A stretch of DNA of 64,000 nucleotides from Pseudomonas alcaliphila JAB1 (GCF_001941865.1 NZ_CP016162.1:1798001-1862000), one strand, 5' to 3'. Shown: positions 42,613-52,663, counted from the first letter of the stretch. The notes: generated by a model not told the origin, from the sequence alone. A program made the numbers and translations.

Positions 42613-43427
42613 TGCTGAGCTGGGTCAATGGCGCACCCGGCGAGCAGTTGTCGGTTCGCGACCGTGGCCTGGCTTACGGCGATGGTCTGTTCGAGACCAT
42701 CGCCGTGCGCGGCGGGCGCATCCCGCTGCTGGCGCGGCATATGGCGCGCCTGGCCGATGGTTGTCGGCGCCTGTCCATTCCCCTCGATCTGGTTCTCATT
42801 GAGCACGAGCTGCAGGCGTTCGCCGGGCAGCTGGGCGAGGGTGTGGCCAAGCTGATCGTCAGTCGCGGTGAGGGACAGCGCGGCTACGCGCCGCCGCAAC
42901 CCTGTCAGCCGCTGCGCATCCTGCAGGCGGCGCCGCTGCCGCAGTATCCCGCTGCGCATGCCGAGCAGGGCGTGCGTCTGTTTCCCTGTGAGACGCGTCT
43001 GGCCGAGCAACCGCTGCTGGCCGGGCTCAAGCACCTCAATCGCCTGGAACAGGTACTGGCGCGCGCCGAATGGCAGGATGCCGAGTGCGCCGAAGGCCTG
43101 ATGCGCGACAGCAGTGGCTGGGTCATCGAGGGCGTGTACAGCAACCTGTTCCTGGTCGTCGACGGCGGGTTGGTCAGTGCGCAGTTGTCACGTTGTGGTG
43201 TGGCCGGGGTGATGCGTGCGGAGATCCTGCAGCAGGCGCAGTTGCTCGGGCTGTCTGTCGAGTTACGCGATGTTTCCTTCGACGAACTGCTGGATGCCGA
43301 TGAAGTCTTTCTCTGCAACAGCCTTTACGGCATATGGCCTGTACGGGCGCTGCAAGAGCGACACTGGTCGGTCGGGCCGCTCACCCGTAAACTGCAGGAC
43401 ATCGTCTGCGACCTACTGAGTAAATAA
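42612..43427 (+). CDS. pabC: Aminodeoxychorismate lyase
   Basis: PLP fold-type IV enzyme of 271 residues making 4-aminobenzoate for folate. The start has DRGLAYGDGLFETIAV; the PLP Lys is in GLKHLNRLEQVLAR near residue 140; EGVYSNLFLV and GVMRAEIL are typical. It overlaps fabF by one base and leads to mltG by 3 bp, as in many gammaproteobacteria. Confidence 0.95.
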   Translation: MLSWVNGAPGEQLSVRDRGLAYGDGLFETIAVRGGRIPLLARHMARLADGCRRLSIPLDLVLIEHELQAFAGQLGEGVAKLIVSRGEGQRGYAPPQPCQPLRILQAAPLPQYPAAHAEQGVRLFPCETRLAEQPLLAGLKHLNRLEQVLARAEWQDAECAEGLMRDSSGWVIEGVYSNLFLVVDGGLVSAQLSRCGVAGVMRAEILQQAQLLGLSVELRDVSFDELLDADEVFLCNSLYGIWPVRALQERHWSVGPLTRKLQDIVCDLLSK

Positions 43428-43430
43428 CTG

Positions 43431-44486
43431 GTGCTACGCAAGATCTTGGTGCTGCTTGAGTGCGGCGTGCTACTGGCTGCGCTGCTAGTCGTGGGTGCCG
43501 CCTGGCAGCAGCAGAGAGCGCTGGAGCAGCCTCTGCATCTGACTGAAGAAATGCTCCTGGAGGTGCCTTCCGGCGCCACGCCGAGCGGCCTGCTCAATCG
43601 CCTGGAGGCGGAGGGCGTGATCGACAACGCCTTCTGGTTGCGTCTGTACTGGCGCTTCAATCTACGTGCGCCTGCCATGCACAGCGGCGAATACCGCTTG
43701 CTGCCCGAATACAACGCCCGCGACATGCTCGGCCTGTGGCAGCGCGGTGAGGTGGTGCAGTACAGCCTGACCCTGGTCGAGGGCTGGAACTTCCGCCAGG
43801 TGCGCGCCGCTCTGGCTCGCCAGGAGCGTCTGGAGCAGCGCCTGGCCGATCTCAGCGATGCCCAGCTGATGGAGCGCCTGGGCCTGGCCGGGCAGAACCC
43901 GGAAGGGCGTTTCTTCCCCGATACCTATCGCTACGTGCGTGGCATGAGCGACGAGGACCTGCTCAAGCAGGCCAACGTCCGTCTTGAGAGCGTATTGGCC
44001 GAGGAGTGGCAGAAGCGCGCCGAGGGTTTGCCCTATCGCGAGCCGTACGACGCGCTGATCATGGCCTCGATGATCGAGAAGGAAACCGGTGTACCCGAAG
44101 AGCGCGGCGAGATTGCCGGCGTGTTCGTGCGCCGGCTGCGCATGGGCATGCGCCTGCAGACCGACCCCACCGTCATCTACGGTATGGGCGAGCGCTACAA
44201 CGGCCGCATCACCCGCGCCGACCTGCGTACGCCAACGCCCTACAACACCTATACCATCGACGGCATGCCGCCGACGCCGATCGCCATGGTTGGCCGCGAG
44301 GCGATTCACGCGGCGCTCAACCCGCTTGATGGCACCACCCTGTATTTCGTCGCGCGAGGCGACGGTAGCCATGTGTTCTCCAACACCCTGGCCGAGCACA
44401 ACCGCGCGGTGCGCGAATATCAGCTCAAGCGTCGCGCCGACTACCGCTCCAGCCCCGCGCCACGCGCGGCGGCCGAAACCGAATAA
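43431..44486 (+). CDS. mltG: Endolytic murein transglycosylase MltG
   Basis: Membrane-anchored lytic transglycosylase of 351 residues that cuts nascent glycan strands. N-terminal helix (ILVLLECGVLLAALLVVGAAW), a LysM-like part (VPSGATPSGLLNRLEAEGVI), and the YceG catalytic domain with MIEKETGVPEERGEIAGVF (catalytic Glu), LQTDPTVIYG and DGMPPTPIA. GTG start, 3 bp after pabC. Confidence 0.95.
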   Translation: MLRKILVLLECGVLLAALLVVGAAWQQQRALEQPLHLTEEMLLEVPSGATPSGLLNRLEAEGVIDNAFWLRLYWRFNLRAPAMHSGEYRLLPEYNARDMLGLWQRGEVVQYSLTLVEGWNFRQVRAALARQERLEQRLADLSDAQLMERLGLAGQNPEGRFFPDTYRYVRGMSDEDLLKQANVRLESVLAEEWQKRAEGLPYREPYDALIMASMIEKETGVPEERGEIAGVFVRRLRMGMRLQTDPTVIYGMGERYNGRITRADLRTPTPYNTYTIDGMPPTPIAMVGREAIHAALNPLDGTTLYFVARGDGSHVFSNTLAEHNRAVREYQLKRRADYRSSPAPRAAAETE

Positions 44487-46113
<1,627 letters not shown>

Positions 46114-46239
46114 CTGGCGCGAGAGCCGGATTCGGCAGGGCGTCACATTCTGCTGGCTGCCTGCCGCCCGGTTGTTTGCGCATGAGCATGAACAAGCCCT
46201 AGAATCAGCCATTAAGCAATAAACGCTAGGAATGCGCTG

Positions 46240-46596
46240 ATGAGCCTGCCACCCAATCTGGGGCCCCGTAACGGAATTCTGTCCCTGACCATCAAGGACA
46301 AGTCCGTGCTGTACGCGGCCTACATGCCTTTCATCAAGAATGGCGGTCTCTTCATTCCCACCAACAAGAGCTACAAGCTCGGTGACGAAGTGTTCATGCT
46401 GCTCAACCTGATGGATGAGCCGGAGAAGATTCCGGTGGCCGGCAAGGTGGTGTGGATCACCCCTAAAGGCGCTCAGGGCAACCGCGCCGCCGGTGTCGGC
46501 GTACAGTTCAACGACGGCGATAACACCGCTCGCAACAAGATCGAAACCTACCTTGCTGGCGCGCTGAAGTCCGACCGCCCGACTCACACCATGTAA
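46240..46596 (+). CDS. pilZ: Type IV pilus assembly protein PilZ
   Basis: Founding PilZ protein of 118 residues, needed for type IV pilus biogenesis with PilB and FimX. LSLTIKDKSVLYAAYMPFIKNGGLFIPT, VAGKVVWITP and GVGVQF give the PilZ barrel. It lacks the RxxxR motif, in line with the known failure of this member to bind cyclic-di-GMP. Between holB and tatD, its conserved location. Confidence 0.95.
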   Translation: MSLPPNLGPRNGILSLTIKDKSVLYAAYMPFIKNGGLFIPTNKSYKLGDEVFMLLNLMDEPEKIPVAGKVVWITPKGAQGNRAAGVGVQFNDGDNTARNKIETYLAGALKSDRPTHTM

Positions 46597-46649
46597 CCCG
46601 CTGGCCGCGCGCGTACTGTCTTCGCGGCCGAAGCATCTCCTCCAGAGCG

Positions 46650-46678
46650 TTCAGGCGCCTGCCACTTTCGATTACAAT
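46650..46678 (+). promoter_or_regulatory. Possible tatD promoter
   Basis: TTCAGG (46650-46655), 17-bp spacer, TACAAT (46673-46678). Good -10, poor -35; 32 bp before the tatD GTG. Confidence 0.35.
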
Positions 46679-46710
46679 TCGGGCTTTCCCTTTGCCCGAG
46701 TTCTCCCGCT

Positions 46711-47493
46711 GTGCTGATTGACTCCCATTGCCACCTTGATCGTCTCGACCTCGCTGCCCACGGTGGCTCGCTGGATGCTGCCCTGGATGCGGCGCGCGCC
46801 GCCGGCGTCGGGCATTTCCTGTGTATTGGCGTCAGCGCCGACAACGCCGCCACGGTCAAGGGCCTGGCCGAGCGCTATGCCGATGTCGATTGCTCGGTGG
46901 GCGTGCATCCACTGGATCTCGAGCCGGGCACCGAGCCGGCGTTGGACTGGCTACTGGGCGAGCTGGCGCATCCAAAGGTGGTAGCCATCGGTGAGACCGG
47001 TCTGGATTACCACTACGAGCCGGAATCCGCTGCGCTGCAGCAGGCCTCCTTCCGTCTGCATCTGGAGGCGGCGCGCATCACGGGCAAGCCGGTAATCGTG
47101 CACACCCGCGAAGCCCGCGCCGACACCCTGACGTTGTTGCGCGAAGCGGCGCTACCGCAGGCTGGTGTGCTGCATTGCTTCACCGAAGACTGGGAGATGG
47201 CCAAGGCCGCGCTGGACATCGGTTTTTATATTTCCCTGTCCGGCATCGTCACCTTCCGCAATGCCGAGGCGCTGCGCGATGTGGCGCGCCAGGTGCCGGC
47301 TGACCGTCTGCTGGTGGAAACCGACTCGCCTTACCTGGCGCCCGTGCCGCATCGTGGCAAGCCCAACCTGCCGCAATACGTGCGTGAAGTGGCCGAGTAC
47401 CTGGCCGTACTACGTGGCGTCAGCTACGAGAGCCTGGCCGAACAGACCTCGAGTAACTTCAAGCGTTTGTTCCCGTTGGCTGGTGTGGCTTGA
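46711..47493 (+). CDS. tatD: TatD-family metal-dependent deoxyribonuclease
   Basis: TIM-barrel hydrolase of 260 residues. Metal ligands: IDSHCHLDRLDL at the N terminus, GETGLDYHYE, VIVHTREA, LHCFTEDW and VETDSPYLAPVPHRGKPN. The family shows 3' exonuclease/deoxyribonuclease activity; TatD itself is not needed for Tat export. This is the YcfH-type copy usually next to holB/pilZ. GTG start. Confidence 0.92.
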   Translation: MLIDSHCHLDRLDLAAHGGSLDAALDAARAAGVGHFLCIGVSADNAATVKGLAERYADVDCSVGVHPLDLEPGTEPALDWLLGELAHPKVVAIGETGLDYHYEPESAALQQASFRLHLEAARITGKPVIVHTREARADTLTLLREAALPQAGVLHCFTEDWEMAKAALDIGFYISLSGIVTFRNAEALRDVARQVPADRLLVETDSPYLAPVPHRGKPNLPQYVREVAEYLAVLRGVSYESLAEQTSSNFKRLFPLAGVA

Positions 47494-47501
47494 AACTATG
47501 G

Positions 47502-47562
47502 CGTAGCCCGGATGCAATCCGGGGGCGTCGGTAAATATTTCCCGGATTGCATCCGGGCTACG
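47502..47562. repeat. CGTAGCCCGGATGCAATCCGGG inverted pair
   Basis: Left arm 47502-47523 and right arm 47541-47562 around a 17-bp spacer; the same element as 17077-17138. It lies between tatD and the rgsA terminator. Confidence 0.85.
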
Positions 47563-47589
47563 GTTCGCGCTTCTGTCATCAGGCCAGGC

Positions 47590-47709
47590 AAAAAAAACCC
47601 GGACTCTGGGGGATGAATCCGGGTTAAGACCATTAGGAGTAAATCAAGGTACGCGGTCCACGGTACCTTGGCTGGCGGGGCACTTGGGGGGAGATGCCGT
47701 ACACCAGTA
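47590..47709 (-). ncRNA. rgsA: RgsA (P16) small RNA
   Basis: Minus-strand transcript of about 120 nt. Reading 5' to 3' it has a C-rich start (CUCCCCCCAAGUGCCCCGCC), a perfect 8-bp stem CAAGGUAC/GUACCUUG (complement of 47645-47670), a single-stranded UUUACUCCUAAUGGUCUU, and a strong terminator (AACCCGGA/TCCGGGTT stem, then an eight-base U run at 47597-47590). Upstream, CTAATACT (complement of 47715-47722) resembles a sigma-S -10. From memory RgsA of P. aeruginosa lies beside tatD (PA2959), is about 120 nt and is RpoS- and GacA-dependent. I do not see the GacA upstream box here. Exact 5' end inferred. Confidence 0.8.
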
Positions 47710-47864
47710 AGTTCCAGTATTAGCCATGATCAGCGAGCGTCCAGGCCAAAGCCTGAGTTTTTTAAACGGATTTGGAATACCGCGGACGCTGCTGAGTCCG
47801 CCGAATCTGTTCACGGCGTTGCGAGCTAGAGTCCTGCAAGGCAAAAAAAAGCGGGGGCGGGGAG

Positions 47865-47930
47865 TTTACGAGTTGTAAATGAGCCGCCCGAGCTTGTTTT
47901 TAACGCGGCAGGGCCGACGCGCAGCAGGCC
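47865..47930. repeat. Intergenic repeat family, copy 3 (short)
   Basis: TTTAC (47865-47869) and GTAAA (47875-47879), then TGAGC and TTTTTAACGCGGC. It lacks the CGCTTCGCTC...CCCCTTCGGGG middle part of copies 1 and 2. Confidence 0.6.
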
Positions 47931-47942
47931 GTGCGCAGATTC

Positions 47943-49076
47943 TCATCCTTTTGCCAGCTGGGTTAGCAGGCCCAAGGTCTCTTCGATCACCTGCTCGCTG
48001 GTATAGAAATGTGGCGACAGGCGCACGCCTGGCCCGCGCTGCACGCAGATCACCTGTTCCTCGCGCAGACGTTGATACAGCGCGGGGTTATGCCAGCCTG
48101 CCAGGCTGAAGTTGAGGATGCCGGCACGGCGCGCCGGGTCGAGCGGACTATGAATCACCGCACCGGGTAATGCGCGAATACCGTCGTCGAGGCGCTGCAC
48201 CCGTTCCTCCAGTAAGGCGCCGACCCGCTCCATACCCACTTCTTCGAGCAACGACAAACTCGCCTCCAGGGCGAAGGCGCCGAGCATGTTCGGGCTGCCG
48301 CATTCAAAGCGCCGCGCACTGCGGGCCGGTTGCCAGTCCTGGCGGGTGTAATCGCCGGCGTGCTCCAGCATGTGCCAGCCGTACTCGTGCAGTTTCAGCT
48401 GGTCGCGTACCGCACTGCGGCAATAGAACACCCCCAGGCCCTCCGGGCCGAGCATCCATTTGTGGCCGTCGGCCATGGCGAAGTCGCAGTCGTAGGCCTG
48501 GACGTCGAAGGGCAGGGCGCCCAGCTGCTGGATGGCATCGATGCAGAACAGCACGCCGTGCTGACGGCAACCGCGGCCGAGGCGCGGCAGGTCCAGGCGC
48601 AGGCCGCTGGCGAACTGCACGGCGCTGATCGACAACAGGCGCGTACGCGGCGTGAAGGCGGCGAGCAGCGCTGCTTCTGGATCGTCGCCCTTGAGACTGA
48701 CTTCGATCACTTCCACGCCCTGGGCGGCCAACGCCAGCCAGACGATGCGGTTGGAAGGGAATTCCTCGTCGCTGATGATCACCTGGTCGCCAGCGCGCCA
48801 GTCCAGGCCGAATGCCACGAAGGACAGTGCCTCGGAGGTATTCTTGACCAGCGCAATATCACCGGTGCTTGGTGCGTTCATCAGGCGCACAAGGCGTTCG
48901 CGTAGGCTACGCTCCAGTTTCAGCCAGTCGGGATAGTCACGCGCGCCGCTGGTCACGTTCGCTTCCGAGAACCGCCGCACCGCTTCAGCGCTGCGTTTCG
49001 GCCAGGGGGCGACCGCCGCATGGTTCAGATAGCGCAGTCCATTTTCCAGGGGGAACTCATCATGAAACACGTACAT
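47943..49076 (-). CDS. Class V aminotransferase-fold PLP enzyme
   Basis: Enzyme of 377 residues, fold type I, related to cysteine desulfurases and isopenicillin-N epimerases. Start YLNHAAVAPWPKRSAEAVRRF, VKNTSEALSFVAFG, DEEFPSNRIVW, CIDAIQQLGALPFDV and the PLP Lys in MADGHKWMLGPEGLG. No desulfurase Cys loop is evident near the C terminus. I use ATG 49076; a longer reading frame upstream is antisense to the tetR gene. It is divergent from that TetR regulator, which may control it. Substrate unknown. Confidence 0.85.
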   Translation of the reverse strand: MYVFHDEFPLENGLRYLNHAAVAPWPKRSAEAVRRFSEANVTSGARDYPDWLKLERSLRERLVRLMNAPSTGDIALVKNTSEALSFVAFGLDWRAGDQVIISDEEFPSNRIVWLALAAQGVEVIEVSLKGDDPEAALLAAFTPRTRLLSISAVQFASGLRLDLPRLGRGCRQHGVLFCIDAIQQLGALPFDVQAYDCDFAMADGHKWMLGPEGLGVFYCRSAVRDQLKLHEYGWHMLEHAGDYTRQDWQPARSARRFECGSPNMLGAFALEASLSLLEEVGMERVGALLEERVQRLDDGIRALPGAVIHSPLDPARRAGILNFSLAGWHNPALYQRLREEQVICVQRGPGVRLSPHFYTSEQVIEETLGLLTQLAKG

Positions 49077-49099
49077 GGTCGGATGATCCGTGCAATTTG

Positions 49100-49124
49100 G
49101 CCGCATTTGGGCATAATAAGCGGC
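49100..49124. promoter_or_regulatory. Possible operator in the aminotransferase/tetR gap
   Basis: Inverted repeat GCCGC (49100-49104) and GCGGC (49120-49124) with further AT/AT symmetry inside, over a CATAAT box. Its place in a 75-bp divergent gap suits a TetR operator. Weak evidence. Confidence 0.3.
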
Positions 49125-49151
49125 TTCGATTTTTGACCCCGTAGTCCCTTT

Positions 49152-49775
49152 ATGCAGAAAGAACCCCGTAAGGTCCGCGAATTCCGTCGCCGCGAGCAAG
49201 AAATTCTCGATACCGCGCTGAAACTCTTCCTCGAACAAGGAGAAGACAGCGTTACTGTCGAGATGATCGCTGATGCGGTCGGTATCGGCAAAGGCACTAT
49301 CTACAAGCACTTCAAGTCCAAGGCGGAGATCTACCTGCGCCTGATGCTCGACTACGAGCGCGATCTCAACGAGCTGCTGCATTCGGCCGACGTGGATCGT
49401 GACAAGGAAGCACTGTCGCGTGCGTACTTCGAATTCCGCATGCGCGATCCGCAGCGCTATCGCCTGTTCGACCGCCTGGAAGAGAAGGTGGTCAAGGGTA
49501 ATCAAGTGCCGGAAATGGTCGAGCAGCTGCACAAGATCCGTGCTTCCAACTTCGAGCGTCTGACCCAGCTGATCAAGGGCCGCATCGCCGAAGGCAAGCT
49601 GGAAGACGTGCCGCCATACTTCCACTATTGCGCAGCCTGGGCCCTGGTGCACGGTGCCGTGGCGCTGTATCACTCGCCGTTCTGGAGCAACGTGCTCGAG
49701 GATCAGGAAGGCTTCTTCCAGTTCCTCATGGATATCGGCGTACGCATGGGTAACAAGCGCAAGCGCGACGCCTGA
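49152..49775 (+). CDS. TetR-family transcriptional regulator
   Basis: Repressor-type protein of 207 residues. N-terminal helix-turn-helix: ILDTALKLFLEQGEDSVTVEMIADAVGIGKGTIYKHFKSK-like pattern, with KGTIYKHF as recognition helix. The ligand domain (EFRMRDPQRYRLFDRLEEKVV) is of the PA2957 kind, as far as I recall. Divergent from the aminotransferase. Ligand unknown. Confidence 0.88.
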   Translation: MQKEPRKVREFRRREQEILDTALKLFLEQGEDSVTVEMIADAVGIGKGTIYKHFKSKAEIYLRLMLDYERDLNELLHSADVDRDKEALSRAYFEFRMRDPQRYRLFDRLEEKVVKGNQVPEMVEQLHKIRASNFERLTQLIKGRIAEGKLEDVPPYFHYCAAWALVHGAVALYHSPFWSNVLEDQEGFFQFLMDIGVRMGNKRKRDA

Positions 49776-49825
49776 TGCCTGGCATGTCGGCCACGGTACT
49801 GTGCCGTGGCTGACATAGCGATATA

Positions 49826-49848
49826 CTCCGGTTCTTAACGAACTGGAG
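49826..49848 (+). promoter_or_regulatory. Palindrome over promoter and ribosome site of the moaA-like gene
   Basis: CTCC, G, GTTC (49831-49834), TTAAC, GAAC (49840-49843), T, GGAG (49845-49848). The GGAG is the ribosome site. A TATACT -10 candidate at 49822-49827 overlaps the left end, so the palindrome spans the expected start point. The same core occurs at 54335-54364. Confidence 0.4.
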
Positions 49849-49854
49849 CTCTCA

Positions 49855-50823
49855 ATGATCGTCGACCGCCAGGGCAGACGCTTTCGCAACCTCCGCGTCA
49901 GCCTGACCGCCGCCTGCAACTACGCCTGCACCTACTGTGTGCCGAACGGCAAGCGTCTGGTCGCCGCTCAGGACGAACTCTCCGCCGACGCCATGGCGCG
50001 TGGCGTGGCTTATCTGATCGAAGCAGCCGGCATCGAGCGCTTGCGCATCACCGGTGGTGAACCGCTGGTCAGCACGCGTCTGGAGCCTTTCCTGCGCCAG
50101 GTCAGCCAGCTCGGCCTCGACGATATCAGCCTGACCACCAATGGCCAGTTGCTCGAGCGCAAGCTACCGCTGCTGGTCGAATGCGGTATCCGCCGTCTCA
50201 ATGTTTCCCTCGATACCCTCGACGCCGACGCCTTCCGCAGCATCGCCCGCGGCGGCGACCTGGCCACCGTGCTGGCCGGCATGGAAGCGGCGCGCGAAGC
50301 TGGGATGAAGATCAAGGTCAACATGGTGCCGTTGCGCGGGCAGAACCTCGACCAGGTGCTGCCGCTGCTCGAGTACTGCCTGGAACGCGGTTTCGAGCTG
50401 CGCTTCATCGAGCTGATGCGCATGGGCCACCTGGCGCGCGACCCCAATGCCTTTAACCAGCAATTCGTCGGCCTGCCGGAGCTGCTCGAGCTGATCGGCA
50501 GCCGTTACCAGTACGTTCAGGCCAGCGCTCCGGTGGATGCCACGGCGATGCGCTACGCCATTCCCGGTGCCGGTCATTTCGGCGTGATCGCCAACGAAAG
50601 CGTGCCGTTCTGCCGTACCTGCTCGCGCCTGCGCCTGTCGTCTACCGGTTGGTTGCACGGCTGCCTGTCGTCGAGCAACCGCCACTTCGTTGGCGACCTG
50701 CTGGACAAGCCCCGTCACCAGGCCTTGCCGGCGCTGCAGCGTCTGCTGGTCAAGGCCCTCGGCGACAAGCAGGATCTGGCCTTCTCCGGCGGCGTCACCG
50801 TGATGAAGATCATCGGCGGCTGA
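49855..50823 (+). CDS. moaA: MoaA-like radical SAM GTP cyclase
   Basis: Protein of 322 residues with both MoaA clusters: CNYACTYC (radical SAM, about residue 21-28) and the C-terminal set CRTCSRLRLSSTGWLHGC (Cx2Cx13C) near residue 259. LRITGGEPLV and NVSLDTLDADAF are typical, and the protein ends in GG, the C-terminal tail that is important for catalysis in MoaA. So it should make the 3',8-cyclo-GTP molybdopterin precursor. No moaC or other cofactor gene is near; pseudomonads have several moaA copies, so this may be a paralogue with a specialised role. Confidence 0.85.
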   Translation: MIVDRQGRRFRNLRVSLTAACNYACTYCVPNGKRLVAAQDELSADAMARGVAYLIEAAGIERLRITGGEPLVSTRLEPFLRQVSQLGLDDISLTTNGQLLERKLPLLVECGIRRLNVSLDTLDADAFRSIARGGDLATVLAGMEAAREAGMKIKVNMVPLRGQNLDQVLPLLEYCLERGFELRFIELMRMGHLARDPNAFNQQFVGLPELLELIGSRYQYVQASAPVDATAMRYAIPGAGHFGVIANESVPFCRTCSRLRLSSTGWLHGCLSSSNRHFVGDLLDKPRHQALPALQRLLVKALGDKQDLAFSGGVTVMKIIGG

Positions 50824-50917
50824 CCCGCGCGGCTTTGCTGGGGGATTTGGTCCAGGTCTAGCATCGTTGGTGGGCTGGAGCTGAGCTCCGCCCGGCCCCG
50901 AAGAGTAGGGCTGTAGG

Positions 50918-50933
50918 GTGGGCTTCAGCCCAC
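50918..50933. repeat. GTGGGCTTCAGCCCAC palindrome
   Basis: Perfect 7-bp stem with a TC loop inside the 270-bp gap after the moaA-like gene. Preceded by GTAGG; similar GTAGGGTGGGCTTCAGCCCAC units are common intergenic repeats in related genomes as I recall. The rest of this gap holds nothing I can name. Confidence 0.5.
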
Positions 50934-51093
50934 GGCCATCATTGTCGATGGGTTGAAACAGAGCGCCGCGCCACCCGACCTCAGCGCAAACTGAGCGATG
51001 TGCAGCAGCTTGGGGCCAAGGCCTAAGTGGCTCGGCAGTCACGCCAGGCCCGGATAAACTGCCGGGGCGCCAACCAACCGAGTGACTGCCTGC

Positions 51094-51987
51094 ATGTCTG
51101 CCACCTTTCCCATCGCCTACATCGAACCAGTGTTTCGTCCGCCGAGCGAGGCGCAGTCGCTGATTCTGCCGGTTACCAACGGCTGCTCCTGGAACCAGTG
51201 CACCTTCTGCGAGATGTACACAGCGCCGCAGAAGAAATTCCGCGCCCGTGATGAGACGCAGGTGCTGGAGGAGATTCGTCGCGCGGGCGAGCAGTTGATC
51301 GTTAACCGCGTATTCCTCGCCGACGGTGATGCTCTGGTGCTGCCGACTCGGCGTCTGCTGGCCATCCTGCAAGCCATTCGCGAATACATGCCCGAGGTGC
51401 GTCGGGTCTCGAGCTATTGCCTGCCGCGCAACCTGCGCAAGAAGTCGGTGGATGAGCTCAAGGAACTGGCCGATGCCGGGTTGAAGATGGCCTATGTCGG
51501 CTGCGAATCCGGCGATGACGAGGTGCTGGCGCGGGTCAACAAGGGTGAAACCTTCGAGTCCAGCCTTAGCGCTCTGGACAAGCTTGGCCAGGCCGGCATC
51601 ACTCGTTCCGTGATGATTCTCAACGGGCTCGGTGGTCAGGTGCTCAGCGATCAGCATGCGGACAACTCGGCGCGCCTGATGAACGAGGCCCAACCTGAGT
51701 ACCTCTCCACTCTGGTGGTCAGTTTCCCCATGGGTGAGGCGCGCTTTCGCGAGCAATTCGCCGATTACCAGCCGCTGACGCAACTGCAGCTATTCGGGGA
51801 GGTTGAGCGCCTGCTGCAGGGGCTCGAATTGCAGCAGACGGTGTTTCGCAGTGATCACGCTTCCAACTATCTGGTGCTCAAGGGCAATCTGGGGCGTGAC
51901 AAGGCGCGTCTGCTGGCGCAGGTGCGTGAGGCCATTGAGCGGCCGCAACAGGCCAATCTACGTCAGGAGTGGCAGCGCGGACTTTGA
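51094..51987 (+). CDS. Radical SAM protein, CX4CX2C type
   Basis: Protein of 297 residues. The N-terminal cluster motif is NGCSWNQCTFC, i.e. C-x4-C-x2-C instead of the usual C-x3-C-x2-C. DGDALVLPTRRLLAIL, GCESGDDEVLARVNKGET and SRSVMILNGLGG-like ITRSVMILNGLGG follow the radical SAM barrel. Reaction unknown; such proteins are sometimes labelled coproporphyrinogen-oxidase-like but HemN features are missing. I take ATG 51094; GTG 51082 is possible. Neither has a strong ribosome site. Confidence 0.82.
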   Translation: MSATFPIAYIEPVFRPPSEAQSLILPVTNGCSWNQCTFCEMYTAPQKKFRARDETQVLEEIRRAGEQLIVNRVFLADGDALVLPTRRLLAILQAIREYMPEVRRVSSYCLPRNLRKKSVDELKELADAGLKMAYVGCESGDDEVLARVNKGETFESSLSALDKLGQAGITRSVMILNGLGGQVLSDQHADNSARLMNEAQPEYLSTLVVSFPMGEARFREQFADYQPLTQLQLFGEVERLLQGLELQQTVFRSDHASNYLVLKGNLGRDKARLLAQVREAIERPQQANLRQEWQRGL

Positions 51988-52060
51988 CGAGGCTGGCGCA
52001 AAATCTGCATCTATCCCTTATCCGCCGGTTTTCCGTCACCGGCATGAGGAGGATGGATTC

Positions 52061-52663
52061 ATGCGTAACCTGCTTCTACTGGTCGCGCTGCTGGGCCTGA
52101 CCGGCTGCATGAAGGTCAGCGATCTGGCCAGCGGCGCCGAGTACCACCTGAGCGATGCCGGGTTTCTCGACCACGGCCGTACCGAGCGCATGGCCTCGCG
52201 GCGTCTGCAGCAGGACTCCTTCATCTATATCGCCCAGGGCCATTTCGTACCGCCAGGCCATGGTTATCCGCGGCCCAATGTGGTGGCCGAGGAGGCGTTC
52301 AAGGGCTTCGTCGAATACTTCCCGCTGGTGCGCCGCGCACGTCAGCCGGCAGGCCTGGATGAAGCCATGGCCGAGGCGCGCAGCGCTGGCGCTCACTACC
52401 TGCTGTACACCCGTTTCGCCTACAGCGATGACCGCATCGGCACCCTGGAGGAGTGGGAGGATCAGGAGGCTGCGGATCGCCTCGGCACTGACCGGGCCTC
52501 GATCCAGCTGATGCTGATCGAAACCAACACGCGTTATCTGGTGGACACTGCACGCATTCGCAGCCGTGGCGGATTCCTGACGTTTTACGACGCCCAGCCG
52601 CAGGACCTGATCGGCCCGCCGCTGCACGACTATGCGCGCAGCCTGCTGGGTGTCGGGCGCTGA
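52061..52663 (+). CDS. DUF4823 lipoprotein
   Basis: Lipoprotein of 200 residues with a lipobox LTGC (Cys about 16) after a short hydrophobic stretch, then MKVSDLASGAEYHLSDAG. The body (DEAMAEARSAGAHYLLYTRF, MLIETNTRYLVDTARI) matches the DUF4823 pattern, thought to resemble parts of outer-membrane assembly or stress lipoproteins; no proven function. GAGGAGG ribosome site. Met after the Cys suggests outer-membrane sorting. Confidence 0.82.
   Translation: MRNLLLLVALLGLTGCMKVSDLASGAEYHLSDAGFLDHGRTERMASRRLQQDSFIYIAQGHFVPPGHGYPRPNVVAEEAFKGFVEYFPLVRRARQPAGLDEAMAEARSAGAHYLLYTRFAYSDDRIGTLEEWEDQEAADRLGTDRASIQLMLIETNTRYLVDTARIRSRGGFLTFYDAQPQDLIGPPLHDYARSLLGVGR

Noticed and set aside
47644..47844. Small minus-strand frame of 66 codons
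   Set aside because: It overlaps the RgsA sRNA and its promoter, has no ribosome site, and the RNA structure explains the region better.
49077..49919. Aminotransferase frame extended by about 280 codons
   Set aside because: The extension is antisense to tetR; the family start is at 49076.
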